From the NCBI GenBank assembly GCA_937894585.1, contig CALBGO010000042.1, positions 1-31,995 of the forward strand: a stretch of 31,995 nucleotides of DNA, read 5' to 3'. Numbering within the stretch: position 1 is the stretch's first letter; every line of letters begins with the position of its first letter. Source of the DNA: an uncultured Eubacterium sp. Its GTDB lineage: Bacteria > Bacillota > Clostridia > Peptostreptococcales > Anaerovoracaceae. Of the stretch, positions 1 to 8,933 are shown piece by piece. The notes beneath the pieces are model-generated. The model was not told the DNA's origin, made no database searches, and saw nothing but the letters and a program-made list of their open reading frames with translations. Made by a program: the position numbers and the translations under genes.

Positions 1-50
1 GAAAAAAGCCTAATTCTTTCTTGATGAATCAGACTTTTTCAGTGCCCTTT
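1..50. repeat. Left copy of a 50-bp perfect terminal inverted repeat
   Basis: Bases 1-50 are the exact reverse complement of 31942-31991; similarity stops abruptly at base 51. The repeat contains an imperfect hairpin (3-16 with 26-39) whose minus-strand RNA version is fully paired with G-U wobbles and ends in a U run, so it could be a second terminator downstream of rplT. It could be the end of a multicopy element such as an IS, where an assembly would break, but no transposase is visible. Confidence 0.85.
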
Positions 51-222
51 CTATATCAGTAAAGTGTGTCATTTCAGCTATATCTGCTGCAGATTCCCCT
101 GTCTACTTCCAGCATTCTCTTGCGCCTGCTGCGACTGAGAGCTTGTGTTGCTTTTGATACTTTTTTGTAAAGCCACATAATCGAAACAACAGATGCAGTG
201 CGCTCGCCGAGCACACCATAAC

Positions 223-260
223 AAAACCCGCCTTCGCTTTCTCGGAGCGAAGGCAGGTTT
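223..260 (-). terminator. Intrinsic terminator of the infC-rpmI-rplT operon
   Basis: On the minus strand a 9-bp perfect stem (GCCTTCGCT, 230-238, with 246-254) is extended by G-U and G-C pairs and followed by TTTTGTT. It lies about 15 bases after the rplT stop codon. Confidence 0.85.
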
Positions 261-273
261 ATAACATTCAAAT

Positions 274-633
274 TTATTTACCGCAGTTCTTCTTTGCAGT
301 TTCACACAGCTGTGCAAACCCTGCTGCATCATGGATTGCCATTTCGGACAGCATCTTTCTGTTGATTTCGATACCGGACTTCTTCAGACCGTCCATCAGT
401 CTGCTGTAAGACATACCGTTCATTCTTGCAGCAGCGTTGATTCTTGCAATCCACAGCTGTCTGTACTGTCTTTTCTTCAGCTTTCTGCCTACATATGCAG
501 AACGCAGAGCTCTCATTACTGCAGGGTTTGCAGCTCTGAATACTTTGCTCTTCTGTCCGTAGTAACCCTTTGCCTGCTTTAAGATTTTTTTATGTCTCTT
601 GTGGGCGTTAACGCCTTTTTTTACTCTTGCCAT
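274..633 (-). CDS. rplT: 50S ribosomal protein L20
   Basis: This 119-residue basic protein begins [19 protein letters not shown] and has the full length and composition of bacterial L20, which binds 23S rRNA early in large-subunit assembly. In many Bacillota L20 also represses its own operon by binding the infC leader. A strong GGAGG site precedes the ATG. It is the last gene of infC-rpmI-rplT and is followed directly by an intrinsic terminator. The stop is TAA. Confidence 0.98.
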   Translation of the reverse strand: MARVKKGVNAHKRHKKILKQAKGYYGQKSKVFRAANPAVMRALRSAYVGRKLKKRQYRQLWIARINAAARMNGMSYSRLMDGLKKSGIEINRKMLSEMAIHDAAGFAQLCETAKKNCGK

Positions 634-651
634 GATTCATTACCTCCTATA

Positions 652-852
652 CTATTTCGCCATTGATCTTAACATTCTCTTAGTGTCAGCACTGGTTAAA
701 ATTGTGGATTTTCTTAAACCCATCTTTCTCTTCGGAGTCTTCTTTGTAAGAATATGGCTCTTATATGCCTTGTTTCTCTTGATTTTACCGGAACCGGTTA
801 ATTTCAGTCTTTTGCATGCGCCTCTGTGGGACTTCATCTTATTCTTTGCCAT
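652..852 (-). CDS. rpmI: 50S ribosomal protein L35
   Basis: This 66-residue, Lys/Arg-rich protein begins [17 protein letters not shown], typical of L35. It lies between infC and rplT, the universal order for this operon, with an AGGAGG site before the ATG. The stop codon is TAG, which this organism can apparently also read as pyrrolysine. A TAA follows four codons after the TAG in the same frame, so any read-through product would gain only four residues. Confidence 0.97.
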   Translation of the reverse strand: MAKNKMKSHRGACKRLKLTGSGKIKRNKAYKSHILTKKTPKRKMGLRKSTILTSADTKRMLRSMAK

Positions 853-885
853 GATGATTTTCTCCTCCTATGTTAATACAAAATT

Positions 886-1401
886 TTACTTATCAGTTTT
901 CGGTGCCAGAAACATCGTCAGGCTTCTGCCTTCAAATGTCGGTTTCTTATCAACGGTGCCGACCTCGCTGCAGCATTCCGCAAATTTGTTCATTACATCG
1001 CGGCCTTTTGCAGTATAGTCTCTCTCTCTTCCTCTGAATCTCAGGCTGACTTTGACCTTGTCTCCTTCCTGAAGGAACTTGCAGGCGGTCTTTGCCTTTA
1101 CCTGAATGTCATGCTCTTCGATAAAAGTGCTCAGTCTGATTTCCTTTACCTGAATAGTCTTCTGTTTCTTTTTGGCCTCTTTTTCCCGTTTCTGCATCTC
1201 GTATCTGTACTTTCCGTAGTCGAGAATTTTGCAGACCGGCGGTTTGGCATTCGGTGAAATATTGACTAAATCAAGTTTCTTTTCTTCTGCCAGAGAAAGA
1301 GCCTGATCTCTGCTCATAATGCCGAGCATTTCTCCGTTTTCGTCGATTACGCGCAGTTCTCTGTCGCGAATCTCTTCGTTGATTTTGTTTTCCTTGCTAA
1401 T
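886..1401 (-). CDS. infC: Translation initiation factor IF-3, ATT start
   Basis: The protein matches IF-3 along its length: an N-domain with NEEIRDRELRVIDENGE, a Lys-rich linker, and a C-domain with VKVSLRFRGRE. I place the start at the ATT codon 1401-1399 (product reads fM-S-K-E-N-K-I-N-E-E), eight bases after a perfect AGGAGG (1415-1410). The in-frame GTG at 1410 overlaps that binding site and cannot be the start. Rare AUU starts on infC are a known autoregulatory device, because IF-3 rejects non-canonical starts. The length is 171 residues. It is the first gene of infC-rpmI-rplT, under the leader attenuator and promoter upstream. Confidence 0.95.
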   Translation of the reverse strand: MSKENKINEEIRDRELRVIDENGEMLGIMSRDQALSLAEEKKLDLVNISPNAKPPVCKILDYGKYRYEMQKREKEAKKKQKTIQVKEIRLSTFIEEHDIQVKAKTACKFLQEGDKVKVSLRFRGRERDYTAKGRDVMNKFAECCSEVGTVDKKPTFEGRSLTMFLAPKTDK

Positions 1402-1556
1402 TGGTAGCACCTCCTGTGATTCTTACACATAAAAAAGCGGGTATGAATCTACCCGCTTCAAAACACGCATAACAACTTTTGCGTATGTTTCTGATCTTAA
1501 ACCCGACAAACTGCATCGTCTGAAAGGTGAGAAGCGGATAACTTCTTCTTCATTAC
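1402..1556 (-). ncRNA. infC leader RNA (L20-leader type)
   Basis: About 150 bases separate the predicted transcription start (near 1556) from infC. They end in a classic attenuator hairpin with a U run just before the infC binding site. This layout matches the L20-responsive leaders of low-GC Gram-positive bacteria. The assignment rests on position and the terminator; I did not fold the whole leader. Confidence 0.7.
1431..1458 (-). terminator. Leader attenuator upstream of infC
   Basis: A perfect 9-bp stem (AAGCGGGTA / TACCCGCTT, 6-base loop) is followed by TTTT on the minus strand, and lies before the infC ribosome binding site. It is a premature terminator within the leader. Confidence 0.85.
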
Positions 1557-1562
1557 TAAGAT

Positions 1563-1591
1563 ACTATATCATACCCGGCATTCTCTGTCAA
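1563..1591 (-). promoter_or_regulatory. Sigma-A promoter of infC operon
   Basis: Minus strand: -35 TTGACA (1591-1586), 17-base spacer, -10 TATAGT (1568-1563). Confidence 0.85.
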
Positions 1592-1610
1592 TCATAAATC
1601 ATCTTTAATT

Positions 1611-2399
1611 TCATTTTTTCTGCGCACATTTCTGTGCCTCCCACCGTCTGATATGGTCGCGAACTGCTTTTTCCTGCATATCCTGCAGATGGTAGAAATA
1701 ACGCTTTCCTCTCTCCCGGTCCGCATTTACGGGATCACCCATCACGCCGATAGGACTGACTGATTCCACGCCTTCTTTAAAAAACCGCGCAAGCAGTTCT
1801 CCTGTCAGCGGACCTACATAACCCGTCTGCAGACGATCCTTTCTCACAAAGGTTTCGTCAAGATACATCATAACCGAAGTCTCCCAGTCACAGGCATGTC
1901 CGCCGCAGGTTCCCTCTCTCAGGCCCTCTGCTTGTTCCATCTCTGCAAGAGACGCATCAAGTTCATCAAGGCTGCATCCTGTAACAATACACGCCTCCGG
2001 ATATTTTTCGCAGAGCCTGCCGGCAATTTCCTCCAGCGCCCGAAAATTCCCTCCGTGGGAGGAAATCAGGACGATTCTGCGAAAGCCGTGCTGCACATAG
2101 CTCTGCACATAATCCTCCACTACCATTTCAAAGACCTCCGGCCGAAGTGTAACCGATCCCGGAAAGCACATATGATGCGCCGAAAGTCCCGGTCTGATCA
2201 CCGGAGCCGCCAGTGCATTACCCAGCCTTTTCGCAAGATCAGAAGCCTCCGCATATCCCAGAATCGTATCTGTATTTTCAGGGAGCGCCGGACCGTGCTG
2301 CTCAACAGATGCTGCGCAGATAATTACCGTATCGGCTCCCTGCTCCACAGCTTCTCTGATTTCTGTCCATGTCATTTCTTCCAGCAGATATGTTTTCAT
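1611..2399 (-). CDS. Creatininase-family amidohydrolase
   Basis: This 262-residue protein has creatininase-family hallmarks. The metal-binding segment is SVEQHGPALPENTD near residue 32, followed by a SHGGN motif near 114 and GGHACDWETS near 167, which supply Glu, His and Asp ligands. Family members cleave cyclic amides or related C-N bonds (creatinine, formamides, the mycofactocin peptide). The substrate cannot be read from sequence. It starts 14 bases after the ornithine-cyclodeaminase-family gene and so is probably co-transcribed with it. The stop is TGA. Confidence 0.85.
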   Translation of the reverse strand: MKTYLLEEMTWTEIREAVEQGADTVIICAASVEQHGPALPENTDTILGYAEASDLAKRLGNALAAPVIRPGLSAHHMCFPGSVTLRPEVFEMVVEDYVQSYVQHGFRRIVLISSHGGNFRALEEIAGRLCEKYPEACIVTGCSLDELDASLAEMEQAEGLREGTCGGHACDWETSVMMYLDETFVRKDRLQTGYVGPLTGELLARFFKEGVESVSPIGVMGDPVNADRERGKRYFYHLQDMQEKAVRDHIRRWEAQKCAQKK

Positions 2400-2413
2400 T
2401 AAAAACTCCTTTC

Positions 2414-3406
2414 CTACAGCTTCATTTTTATACCTGTGCCTTTTTCTTCTGCCAGCTTCGTCAGTGCGGAAGCCACCAGCAGATCCTGCAGACCTATTCC
2501 CGTACTGTCAAAAATTGTTATATCCTCGTCTGTCTTTCTGCCTTCTGCCTTTCCCAAAATCACATCTCCAAGTTCCGTAATCTCGGACGGCAGAAGAATC
2601 TTCTTCTTTACTGCTTTTTCACATTCACCGACTTCAATCACCTGAGCGAGATCATCACAGAAAACCCTGCTTCTTTCAAGAAGCGCTTCAGCAAGCTCCT
2701 GCTTTCCCTCCATATCAGAACCTATACAGGAAAGATGGGTTCCCGGTCTGACCCATCCGCTTTCAATCAGACCATTTCTGCAAGGCGTTGCCGTCAGAAT
2801 GATGTCCGCCTCCGAACATGCCTTCTCAAGATTATCCGACGCTTCAACTTCACAATTCATCCATGGTTTTTCTCTCATCTGTTCTGCAAAGCAGTCCGCT
2901 CTTTCAAAAGAATGGGCGTTATAAACCATCACCCTGCTGATGTTCTCCATGACAGACAGCGCCGCTTCAAGAAGCACCGAACCCTGGGCTCCGGTTCCGA
3001 CAAGAAGCAGGCTTTCGGAGTCCGGCCTTGCAAGAAATCTGCATCCGACTCCGCCTGCCGCTCCTGTCCGCATATTGGTAATCAGACTGCCATCCATCAT
3101 ACTTCTTAAAAAACCCGTTTTCCGGTCAAAGAGCAGGATTGTACCTGTAAGGCGCGGCAGCTTCAAAGTACTGTTTTCCGGAAAAAAGCTGACAAGTTTC
3201 ATTCCGAAAACACCGGCGCCGTCAGCACTGCTGCTCTTTATATCAAATTCTGCCATGCCCTCTTTAAATTCGTGACACACAAGAGGAAACAGTTCTCCCC
3301 TGCCGCTGCATTTATACCTGTAAGCATCTTCCACAGCGTTAATCACATCCTTCATATTCAGTAAAGCTCCAACCTCTTCCTGATTTAAAATAATAAACTC
3401 CTGCAC
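2414..3406 (-). CDS. Ornithine cyclodeaminase / mu-crystallin family protein
   Basis: This 330-residue protein shows the family signatures: LITNMRTGAAGGVG near 110, a Rossmann nucleotide-binding VGTGAQG near 137, and DSTGIGLQDL near the C-terminus. Members include ornithine cyclodeaminase, alanine dehydrogenase, ketimine reductases and siderophore-amino-acid synthases, so the exact reaction is open. I use the GTG start at 3406 because GGAGG precedes it at good spacing. It begins 51 bases after the last antiporter gene and is probably in that transcript. The stop is TAG, with an in-frame TAA five codons on. An ornithine-linked role is tempting given the ornithine-racemase-like gene at 26 kb, but this is unproven. 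Confidence 0.85.
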   Translation of the reverse strand: MQEFIILNQEEVGALLNMKDVINAVEDAYRYKCSGRGELFPLVCHEFKEGMAEFDIKSSSADGAGVFGMKLVSFFPENSTLKLPRLTGTILLFDRKTGFLRSMMDGSLITNMRTGAAGGVGCRFLARPDSESLLLVGTGAQGSVLLEAALSVMENISRVMVYNAHSFERADCFAEQMREKPWMNCEVEASDNLEKACSEADIILTATPCRNGLIESGWVRPGTHLSCIGSDMEGKQELAEALLERSRVFCDDLAQVIEVGECEKAVKKKILLPSEITELGDVILGKAEGRKTDEDITIFDSTGIGLQDLLVASALTKLAEEKGTGIKMKL

Positions 3407-3457
3407 TGCTTTTTCCCTCCTTCACCAAAAATAAACCTTCGAAACTGAAACCTGTTC

Positions 3458-5227
3458 TTACTCCAGTATCATGATTACAATAAATACAATTACACAGAAA
3501 ACTACAAAAACCTGCATAAAAGCGCCTACCGGCATATTTCCTTCAAACCAGCCCTCCTCCGGCTCCTCATCGCCGCCGGTTTCTGTTCTTTTTTCATTCT
3601 CTGCTCTTTCACCGGTTTTTCTTCTGCCTTTTGCAGGATTTTTCAGAAGTTCCCATCCGGCAGAGAAAAAACGGCTGCAGACAATCTGAGTACTACTGAA
3701 AACCCCGGTCACCAGATCAGATAATCCTGTAAGCAGCGGCGCAAACCATTTTCTGTAAATCCAGTCAAAATCCAAAGAAATTCTGTCGTGAGGCGCCATC
3801 TTCGGAAGGAGAAGTGCAAAAGGCACGGTTGCACCGATAAACAGCCCGATATATTCCAAAATACGTTCCGCCGTAAACGGATGACCCATGGTACCGCCCG
3901 GTGTCATAGCATAAAAAATCTGCGGCATAATACCCGTAATCACACAAAGAGCCGTCCCCCCAATCATAGCCAGATTCATAGAAAGAGGCACCTTCCGCAC
4001 AGGTCCTTCAAAAGATGCTGTTTTCTTTCCCCAAAATACAAAATAATTGATTTTCAGCGTAATGGAAAGCCATGTTCCCACTCCTGCCAGCATCACCAAA
4101 AGGTAAGCCGCATTCAATCCGTGAAGCGACTCCATAATCAGCGCCTTGCTTGCAAAGCCGCTGAGAAACGGCACACCTGAAATGGCAAAAGAAGCAATCA
4201 GAAAGCATCCCGCAGTCACCGGCATTTTTCGCCCAAGCCCCGAAAGCTCCGTGATTTTTCTTTTACCCGTAGAATAAACCACTGCTCCGGCGCCCATAAG
4301 AAGAACGCCCTTGTACAGAATATTAAACGTTCCATGAAGAGCTGCTCCGTCAATTCCCGCAGAAGTACCCGTTCCGAGAGCTGCAACCATCATTCCCAGC
4401 TGACTGACAATATGATAAGACAAAAGTCTTCTCAAATCGTTTTCAATCAGCGCCATACATGCGCCGAACACCGCCATAACGGCGCCCCAAATAACCAGTT
4501 CCTCCGTTCCCGCAAAAAAACGGATCAATGCATAAATGGCAGCTTTCGTTGTGAAAGATCCCATATACACCGTACCTGCCGGCGTACTTTCCGGATAGGC
4601 ATCGGGAATCCATGTGTGCAGCGGCGGAATCCCTGCATTGATACAAATTCCCAAAAATACAAGCAAAGCACCGAAGCCGCCTTCTCCTGTAAGCAGACTT
4701 AACTGAATCCCGTTTTCCGCGCACAGAATCATCGCCCCTGCCAAAAGAAGATTTCCTCCCAGCAGGTGCATAACAAGATATCGATAGGAAGCTCTTACTG
4801 CTCCGCGGGTTTCCCCCGAATAAACCAAAACCCAGGAGGCAATCGCCATCACTTCCCAAAAGCAAATCAGAGAAATCCAGTCTCCCGCAAACACTACACA
4901 AAGACCGCTGCCCGCATAGATATGGGAAGCGCTGCGCTCTCTGCGGCTGCAGCCGTGAAATCCGTACACCGCACACAGTACCGCCGCTGCCGAAAAAATC
5001 AGTCCGAACAACCGCGACAGACGGTCTACCGCCAAAAGCTCCAGCTGCATACCGCCGGCAAACATCCAAGGCAGCGAAGCATCATCGGAAAGAAGAAGTC
5101 CTGAAACAAGGGCAAGGAGAGAACCTGCAATACCAGCCCCGCCGCGCAGACGCTCCGGAAGAAAGAATACGACAATTCCGGTCAGAATCAGAACAAGACC
5201 CGGGTGAAGATTACAAAACTCAAACAT
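3458..5227 (-). CDS. Proton-conducting antiporter subunit (NuoL/M/N, MrpA/D family), distal copy
   Basis: This very hydrophobic 589-residue protein has the antiporter-like fold. The conserved glutamate lies in ICFWEVMAIASWVLVY and the broken-helix region in PPLHTWIPDAYPESTPAG, followed by a helix lysine. It ends in a charged, soluble stretch (KGRRKTGERAENEKR) before one last membrane helix, so it is longer than NuoN. The start is set at ATG 5227, after GGGAGG; an in-frame upstream extension is the reading of the neighbouring Cys-rich gene in another frame. It overlaps that gene by 8 bases. It is the last of ten antiporter genes. Confidence 0.85.
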   Translation of the reverse strand: MFEFCNLHPGLVLILTGIVVFFLPERLRGGAGIAGSLLALVSGLLLSDDASLPWMFAGGMQLELLAVDRLSRLFGLIFSAAAVLCAVYGFHGCSRRERSASHIYAGSGLCVVFAGDWISLICFWEVMAIASWVLVYSGETRGAVRASYRYLVMHLLGGNLLLAGAMILCAENGIQLSLLTGEGGFGALLVFLGICINAGIPPLHTWIPDAYPESTPAGTVYMGSFTTKAAIYALIRFFAGTEELVIWGAVMAVFGACMALIENDLRRLLSYHIVSQLGMMVAALGTGTSAGIDGAALHGTFNILYKGVLLMGAGAVVYSTGKRKITELSGLGRKMPVTAGCFLIASFAISGVPFLSGFASKALIMESLHGLNAAYLLVMLAGVGTWLSITLKINYFVFWGKKTASFEGPVRKVPLSMNLAMIGGTALCVITGIMPQIFYAMTPGGTMGHPFTAERILEYIGLFIGATVPFALLLPKMAPHDRISLDFDWIYRKWFAPLLTGLSDLVTGVFSSTQIVCSRFFSAGWELLKNPAKGRRKTGERAENEKRTETGGDEEPEEGWFEGNMPVGAFMQVFVVFCVIVFIVIMILE

Positions 5228-5552
5228 CTGCTCCACCTCCCTGCGTTTCCATACCGTCACAGCCATTATTACAATCGGTGCTGCGGTTATCATCACAACC
5301 CGTACTATGCTCATTGCTGCAATCGGTACTGCTGTCATCATTACAATCAGTCCTGCGCTCATTGCTGTAGCCGGCACATGTATCATCACCGCCGACTCCT
5401 AAACAGCCGCCTCCGCTGCTGTTTAGGCAATCCTCATAATAATCTTCTCTTCTCTGCATCAGGTGCGCCATAATCCCCTTGGCAAGCAGAATCAGAAGCC
5501 CGCTGCCAAAAAATCCAAGCACTGTATATTTCATCAGAACCATAAAAGTCAT
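5220..5552 (-). CDS. Small membrane protein with Cys-rich octapeptide repeat tail
   Basis: I do not recognise this 110-residue protein. One membrane helix (about 8-28, VLGFFGSGLLILLAKGIMAHL) is followed by an acidic, Gly/Asn-rich tail with nine cysteines. The tail holds an eight-residue repeat: TDCNDDSS, TDCSNEHS, TGCDDNRS, then TDCNNG. It is likely real because its ATG overlaps the previous stop (ATGA), its end overlaps the next start, and a GGGGTGA site precedes it. The tail could bind metal or form disulfides; that is inference. Confidence 0.7.
   Translation of the reverse strand: MTFMVLMKYTVLGFFGSGLLILLAKGIMAHLMQRREDYYEDCLNSSGGGCLGVGGDDTCAGYSNERRTDCNDDSSTDCSNEHSTGCDDNRSTDCNNGCDGMETQGGGADV
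5264..5359. repeat. Four tandem 24-bp repeats
   Basis: Four imperfect 24-base units (starting at 5264, 5288, 5312 and 5336, with a partial fifth) encode the octapeptide repeats of the Cys-rich protein on the minus strand. Copy number could vary by slippage. Confidence 0.8.
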
Positions 5553-7084
5553 AGCAGCTCACCCCCGAAAATTTCCGAAGCCGCAGCTTCCGCAAAAGAA
5601 AACAGTCCTGCACCGAAATCCGGCGACGCTCCCAAAATCATAGACAAAGCCGCCGTCAGCACCAAAGGAGCCAGCATACGCAAATCCGCCTCTCCCCGAA
5701 GAGATTTTCCGTCATAGGAAAGAAAGTCAGGTTCCGGACTTTTCTTCGAAAAAGCAATATAAGATACCGGAATCAGATAAGTCAGAGAAAGAAGCGCGCT
5801 TGCAATCAGCACAACAATATAAAACAGCTTCCCCGCCGCAGCGGCGCCTGCAAGAATATTCATCTTGCTCACAAACCCCGCCATAAACGGAAGCCCCGCG
5901 ATACCCAGAGACGCCGCCGTAAAGGCTGTCACCGTAAGAGGCATTCGCCTTCCCAGACCGCGCATCCCGCTGACCTGCGATTTATGCGTCGTCACAAAAA
6001 TAGCGCCTGCGCACATAAACAGTGTAATTTTCATAAAAGCATGGGCAGCAATATGATATACGGCGCCGGTCACACTCTGCGGATTCATAAGCCCTGCGCC
6101 CAAAACGATATAAGAAAGCTGACCTACCGTAGAATAAGCAAGCCTTGCTTTCAGATTATCCTTTCCTATGGCAATCAGCGAAGCGCAGATGATTGTTGCC
6201 GCCGAAACCCAGCACAGAGCATCATCGATATGAAGCTGTCTGCAAAGCTCCGGTCCGAAAGTGTAAAACACAATTCGAAGCACGCAGAAAGCGCCGGCTT
6301 TTACGACTGCCACCGCATGAAGAAGAGCGCTGACCGGCGTCGGCGCCACCATAGCTCCGGGCAGCCAGCTGTGCAGCGGCATAATACCCGCCTTTACTGC
6401 GCCGCCCGTAATCAGCAGAACGAAAATCACAACCGCAAAACCATTCCGGCTGCCGCCCTCCATAAAGCCTCCAATAAATCCGCCCGACACAAAGTCCAGA
6501 CTTCCGCACAGGAAATAAACAAGAACCGTCCCCGCAAAAAACAGCTGTCCGCTTCCCAGGGTATAAATCAGATATTTTCTTCCCGCCTTCTTTCCCTTTT
6601 CGTCTCTGTAATGCACCACCAGAGGATAAGTTGCCACCGTCAATATCTCATAAAACACAAAGAAGGTCAGAAGATTGGATGCAAAGCAGATTCCCACAGC
6701 GCCGCAAAGACACATGGCAAAAGCCGCAAAATATCCGGTCTGGTTTTTTTCCCGATGACCTCTCATATACCCGATGGAATACACAGAAGTCGGAATCCAC
6801 AGAAATGACGATACACAGGCAAAGACCATTCCCAGACTGTCCGCTTTGAAAGCAAAGCCGACTCCGTCCGCCAGTTCAAACAGAGTAACGGAAAAATCCT
6901 CTCCCGCCCTGACGGCAGGAATCATGGAAAAAATCAGAACCGCTTTGATAAGGGCTGCGCACAGCGTAATCCCCTCCCGAAGATTCGGTTTTATCTTCTC
7001 CCCCAAAGAAAGAATCAGAAAAGCCGCGACGGAAGAAACGCAGACCGCCCATACAGGACGCAGAGACAAGATTGTTTCAAACAT
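5549..7084 (-). CDS. Proton-conducting antiporter subunit (NuoL/M/N family), middle copy
   Basis: This 511-residue polytopic protein carries the antiporter-like core: glutamate in FFVFYEILTVATYPLV, and MPLHSWLPGAMVAPTPVSA followed by a lysine-bearing helix (AVAVVKAGAF). Such subunits conduct protons or sodium in complex I, Mrp antiporters and membrane hydrogenases. I start it at ATG 7084 (MFETILSLRPVW), after GGAGG and overlapping the mrpD stop as TGATG. The downstream small gene overlaps its stop. Together with the distal copy it may stand in for the missing large MrpA subunit. Confidence 0.88.
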   Translation of the reverse strand: MFETILSLRPVWAVCVSSVAAFLILSLGEKIKPNLREGITLCAALIKAVLIFSMIPAVRAGEDFSVTLFELADGVGFAFKADSLGMVFACVSSFLWIPTSVYSIGYMRGHREKNQTGYFAAFAMCLCGAVGICFASNLLTFFVFYEILTVATYPLVVHYRDEKGKKAGRKYLIYTLGSGQLFFAGTVLVYFLCGSLDFVSGGFIGGFMEGGSRNGFAVVIFVLLITGGAVKAGIMPLHSWLPGAMVAPTPVSALLHAVAVVKAGAFCVLRIVFYTFGPELCRQLHIDDALCWVSAATIICASLIAIGKDNLKARLAYSTVGQLSYIVLGAGLMNPQSVTGAVYHIAAHAFMKITLFMCAGAIFVTTHKSQVSGMRGLGRRMPLTVTAFTAASLGIAGLPFMAGFVSKMNILAGAAAAGKLFYIVVLIASALLSLTYLIPVSYIAFSKKSPEPDFLSYDGKSLRGEADLRMLAPLVLTAALSMILGASPDFGAGLFSFAEAAASEIFGGELL

Positions 7085-8559
7085 CACGCCACCTCCGAAA
7101 TCGCAGATGATAAAACATCTATAAACCATGTATTTCCGAAACCTAAAACCAGTACCAAAATGCCGCAGACAATCAGAGGAATCAGCATAGAAACAGGCAG
7201 CTCTCTTTTTTCTTCCGGGTGCTTTTCCGTCTTTTCCTTCTCAGGCCCCATAAACAGTTTCTCAAAGAACCGGAAAAAGTAAACCGCATTGAGCAGACTG
7301 CTGACAATCAAAATTCCGATGCAGATATAAAAGCCCCTGTCTACAGCGGCAAGAGCCAGATACCATTTACTGAAAAAGCCCGCCGTCGGCGGAATTCCCA
7401 CCATGGAAAGAGCGCAAATCACCATAACGGCCATAGTCTTCGGCATCCTCCGATAAAGCTGTCCCAGATCCGAAAGCTTCACCAGACCGTATCTGTACTT
7501 CAGTGCGCCCGAGCCGAAAAACAGGGCGCTTTTCATAATCGAATGATTGATAATATGCAGTACCGCTCCGATCAGACCGTAATAGTTTCCAAGAGCAATT
7601 CCCATACCGATATATCCCATCATACCAAGGCTGGAATATGCCAGCATTCTTCTGATATCCGTCTGTGAAACCGCTTTGAGAGAACCGTAAAGAATCCCCG
7701 CGCAGGACATTATCGCCACAATAAACAGCATATCCTCAACATGTTCCGCATTGGCATCGAAAACATAATAGAAAAACCGTATCATCACATAGGCAGGTAT
7801 TTTTACCATAAGACCGGCAATAATCGGGTCCGCCCCCGCATGTGCATTGGTATGCGCCTCCGGCTGCCAGCCGTGAAGCGGAAACAAAGCCATTTTCATA
7901 CCGAATCCCAGCAGTATAAACAGCATAGCGACCATAGTCGTTCCCGAACTAAAAACCGGACCTACAAGCCCCGCCATATCCTGCATATTCAGTGTCCCTG
8001 TTTCTCCGTATATAAAAGCCACGCCCAAAAGATAAAAGGATGCGCCGATGGTTCCGATTAAAAGATAGCGAAACGCCGAAATCACTCCTCTGCTTCCGCC
8101 CATGGCGATAAGCACATAACCGGAAAGAGAAGTAATCTCTAAAAACACATAAAGATTAAATACATCAGCTGTCGCTGTATTTCCGAGAAGACCGCATACC
8201 AAAAGAGACAGCACCGCATAATATCCGGCGCAGTTCTGTCTGCTTTCATTCTTCATAAAAGGAATTCCGTAAATCATCGTTAGAAAACCAATGGTGCAGA
8301 TTAAAACCAGAATCACCGCACTGAGAGAATCTACAGAAAATTCGATGCCGTAAGGAGGAACCCAGCCTCCGAACCAGTAGACAGCTTCTCCCTGTTTATC
8401 AATCAGAAAAAGCATTACAATACTCAGCACCAGAGAAATTCCTGTAAAAAATGCCGCCGTAAACTGAGCCAGCTTTTTTGACAAGGCAGCGCAGAAAGGA
8501 CATAAAAGAGCGGCAAAAAACGGTGAGAATACAATGATGGCAGGCAGCTGTTCTCTCAT
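7084..8559 (-). CDS. mrpD: Mrp/Mbh antiporter subunit D-like
   Basis: This 491-residue membrane protein of the NuoM/N-MrpD type carries FNLYVFLEITSLSGYVL with the conserved glutamate, and LFPLHGWQPEAHTNAHAGAD with the signature histidines and helix break. Length and the immediately preceding mrpC-like gene support MrpD. Start and stop overlap its neighbours by 4 and 1 bases, a sign of translational coupling. Role: ion translocation in the cell membrane. Confidence 0.92.
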   Translation of the reverse strand: MREQLPAIIVFSPFFAALLCPFCAALSKKLAQFTAAFFTGISLVLSIVMLFLIDKQGEAVYWFGGWVPPYGIEFSVDSLSAVILVLICTIGFLTMIYGIPFMKNESRQNCAGYYAVLSLLVCGLLGNTATADVFNLYVFLEITSLSGYVLIAMGGSRGVISAFRYLLIGTIGASFYLLGVAFIYGETGTLNMQDMAGLVGPVFSSGTTMVAMLFILLGFGMKMALFPLHGWQPEAHTNAHAGADPIIAGLMVKIPAYVMIRFFYYVFDANAEHVEDMLFIVAIMSCAGILYGSLKAVSQTDIRRMLAYSSLGMMGYIGMGIALGNYYGLIGAVLHIINHSIMKSALFFGSGALKYRYGLVKLSDLGQLYRRMPKTMAVMVICALSMVGIPPTAGFFSKWYLALAAVDRGFYICIGILIVSSLLNAVYFFRFFEKLFMGPEKEKTEKHPEEKRELPVSMLIPLIVCGILVLVLGFGNTWFIDVLSSAISEVA

Positions 8560-8933
8560 CTTGTGTTCTCCTTTTTAATAATTTCATCTTCCTCCAAAGT
8601 ACCGTATTTATCCTTGATGCGCATCAGCAGCGCAAGGCCCATTCCCGAGGTCCCGAGACTTACGACAATAGCTGTCAGCATCAGAGCATGGGGCAGAGGA
8701 TTTATATAGTCATCCGGATTGAGAATCCCGTCAAGAGCTACAGGAATCGTCCCCCCGCTTTTCTGACCCAGACACAGAAAAAAGAAGATCACCGCAACCT
8801 GCATTATATTCATACACATCAGCTTTTTCATATAATTTCCACAGGAAATCATACCGAAAATCCCGAGAAAAAACAGGATAATCGTCAGCATAAAAATTCC
8901 GTTTTCAGCAAGAAAGCTGTTAAGTTCTTTCAT
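8556..8933 (-). CDS. mrpC: Mrp antiporter subunit C (NuoK-like)
   Basis: This 125-residue protein has three membrane helices and the MrpC signature NPLPHALMLTAIVVSL after a hydrophilic turn. It is homologous to NuoK of complex I. It overlaps the gene before it by 14 bases and the mrpD-like gene by 4, fitting the usual B-C-D order. Confidence 0.92.
   Translation of the reverse strand: MKELNSFLAENGIFMLTIILFFLGIFGMISCGNYMKKLMCMNIMQVAVIFFFLCLGQKSGGTIPVALDGILNPDDYINPLPHALMLTAIVVSLGTSGMGLALLMRIKDKYGTLEEDEIIKKENTR

Noticed and set aside
74..271. 65-residue minus-strand open frame after rplT
   Set aside because: It begins inside the operon terminator, has no binding site, and shows no recognisable family.
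5228..5389. Long N-terminal extension of the distal antiporter subunit with Ile/Val/Met/Ala repeats
   Set aside because: It is the alternate-frame reading of the 24-bp repeats of the Cys-rich gene; ATG 5227 has a strong binding site.
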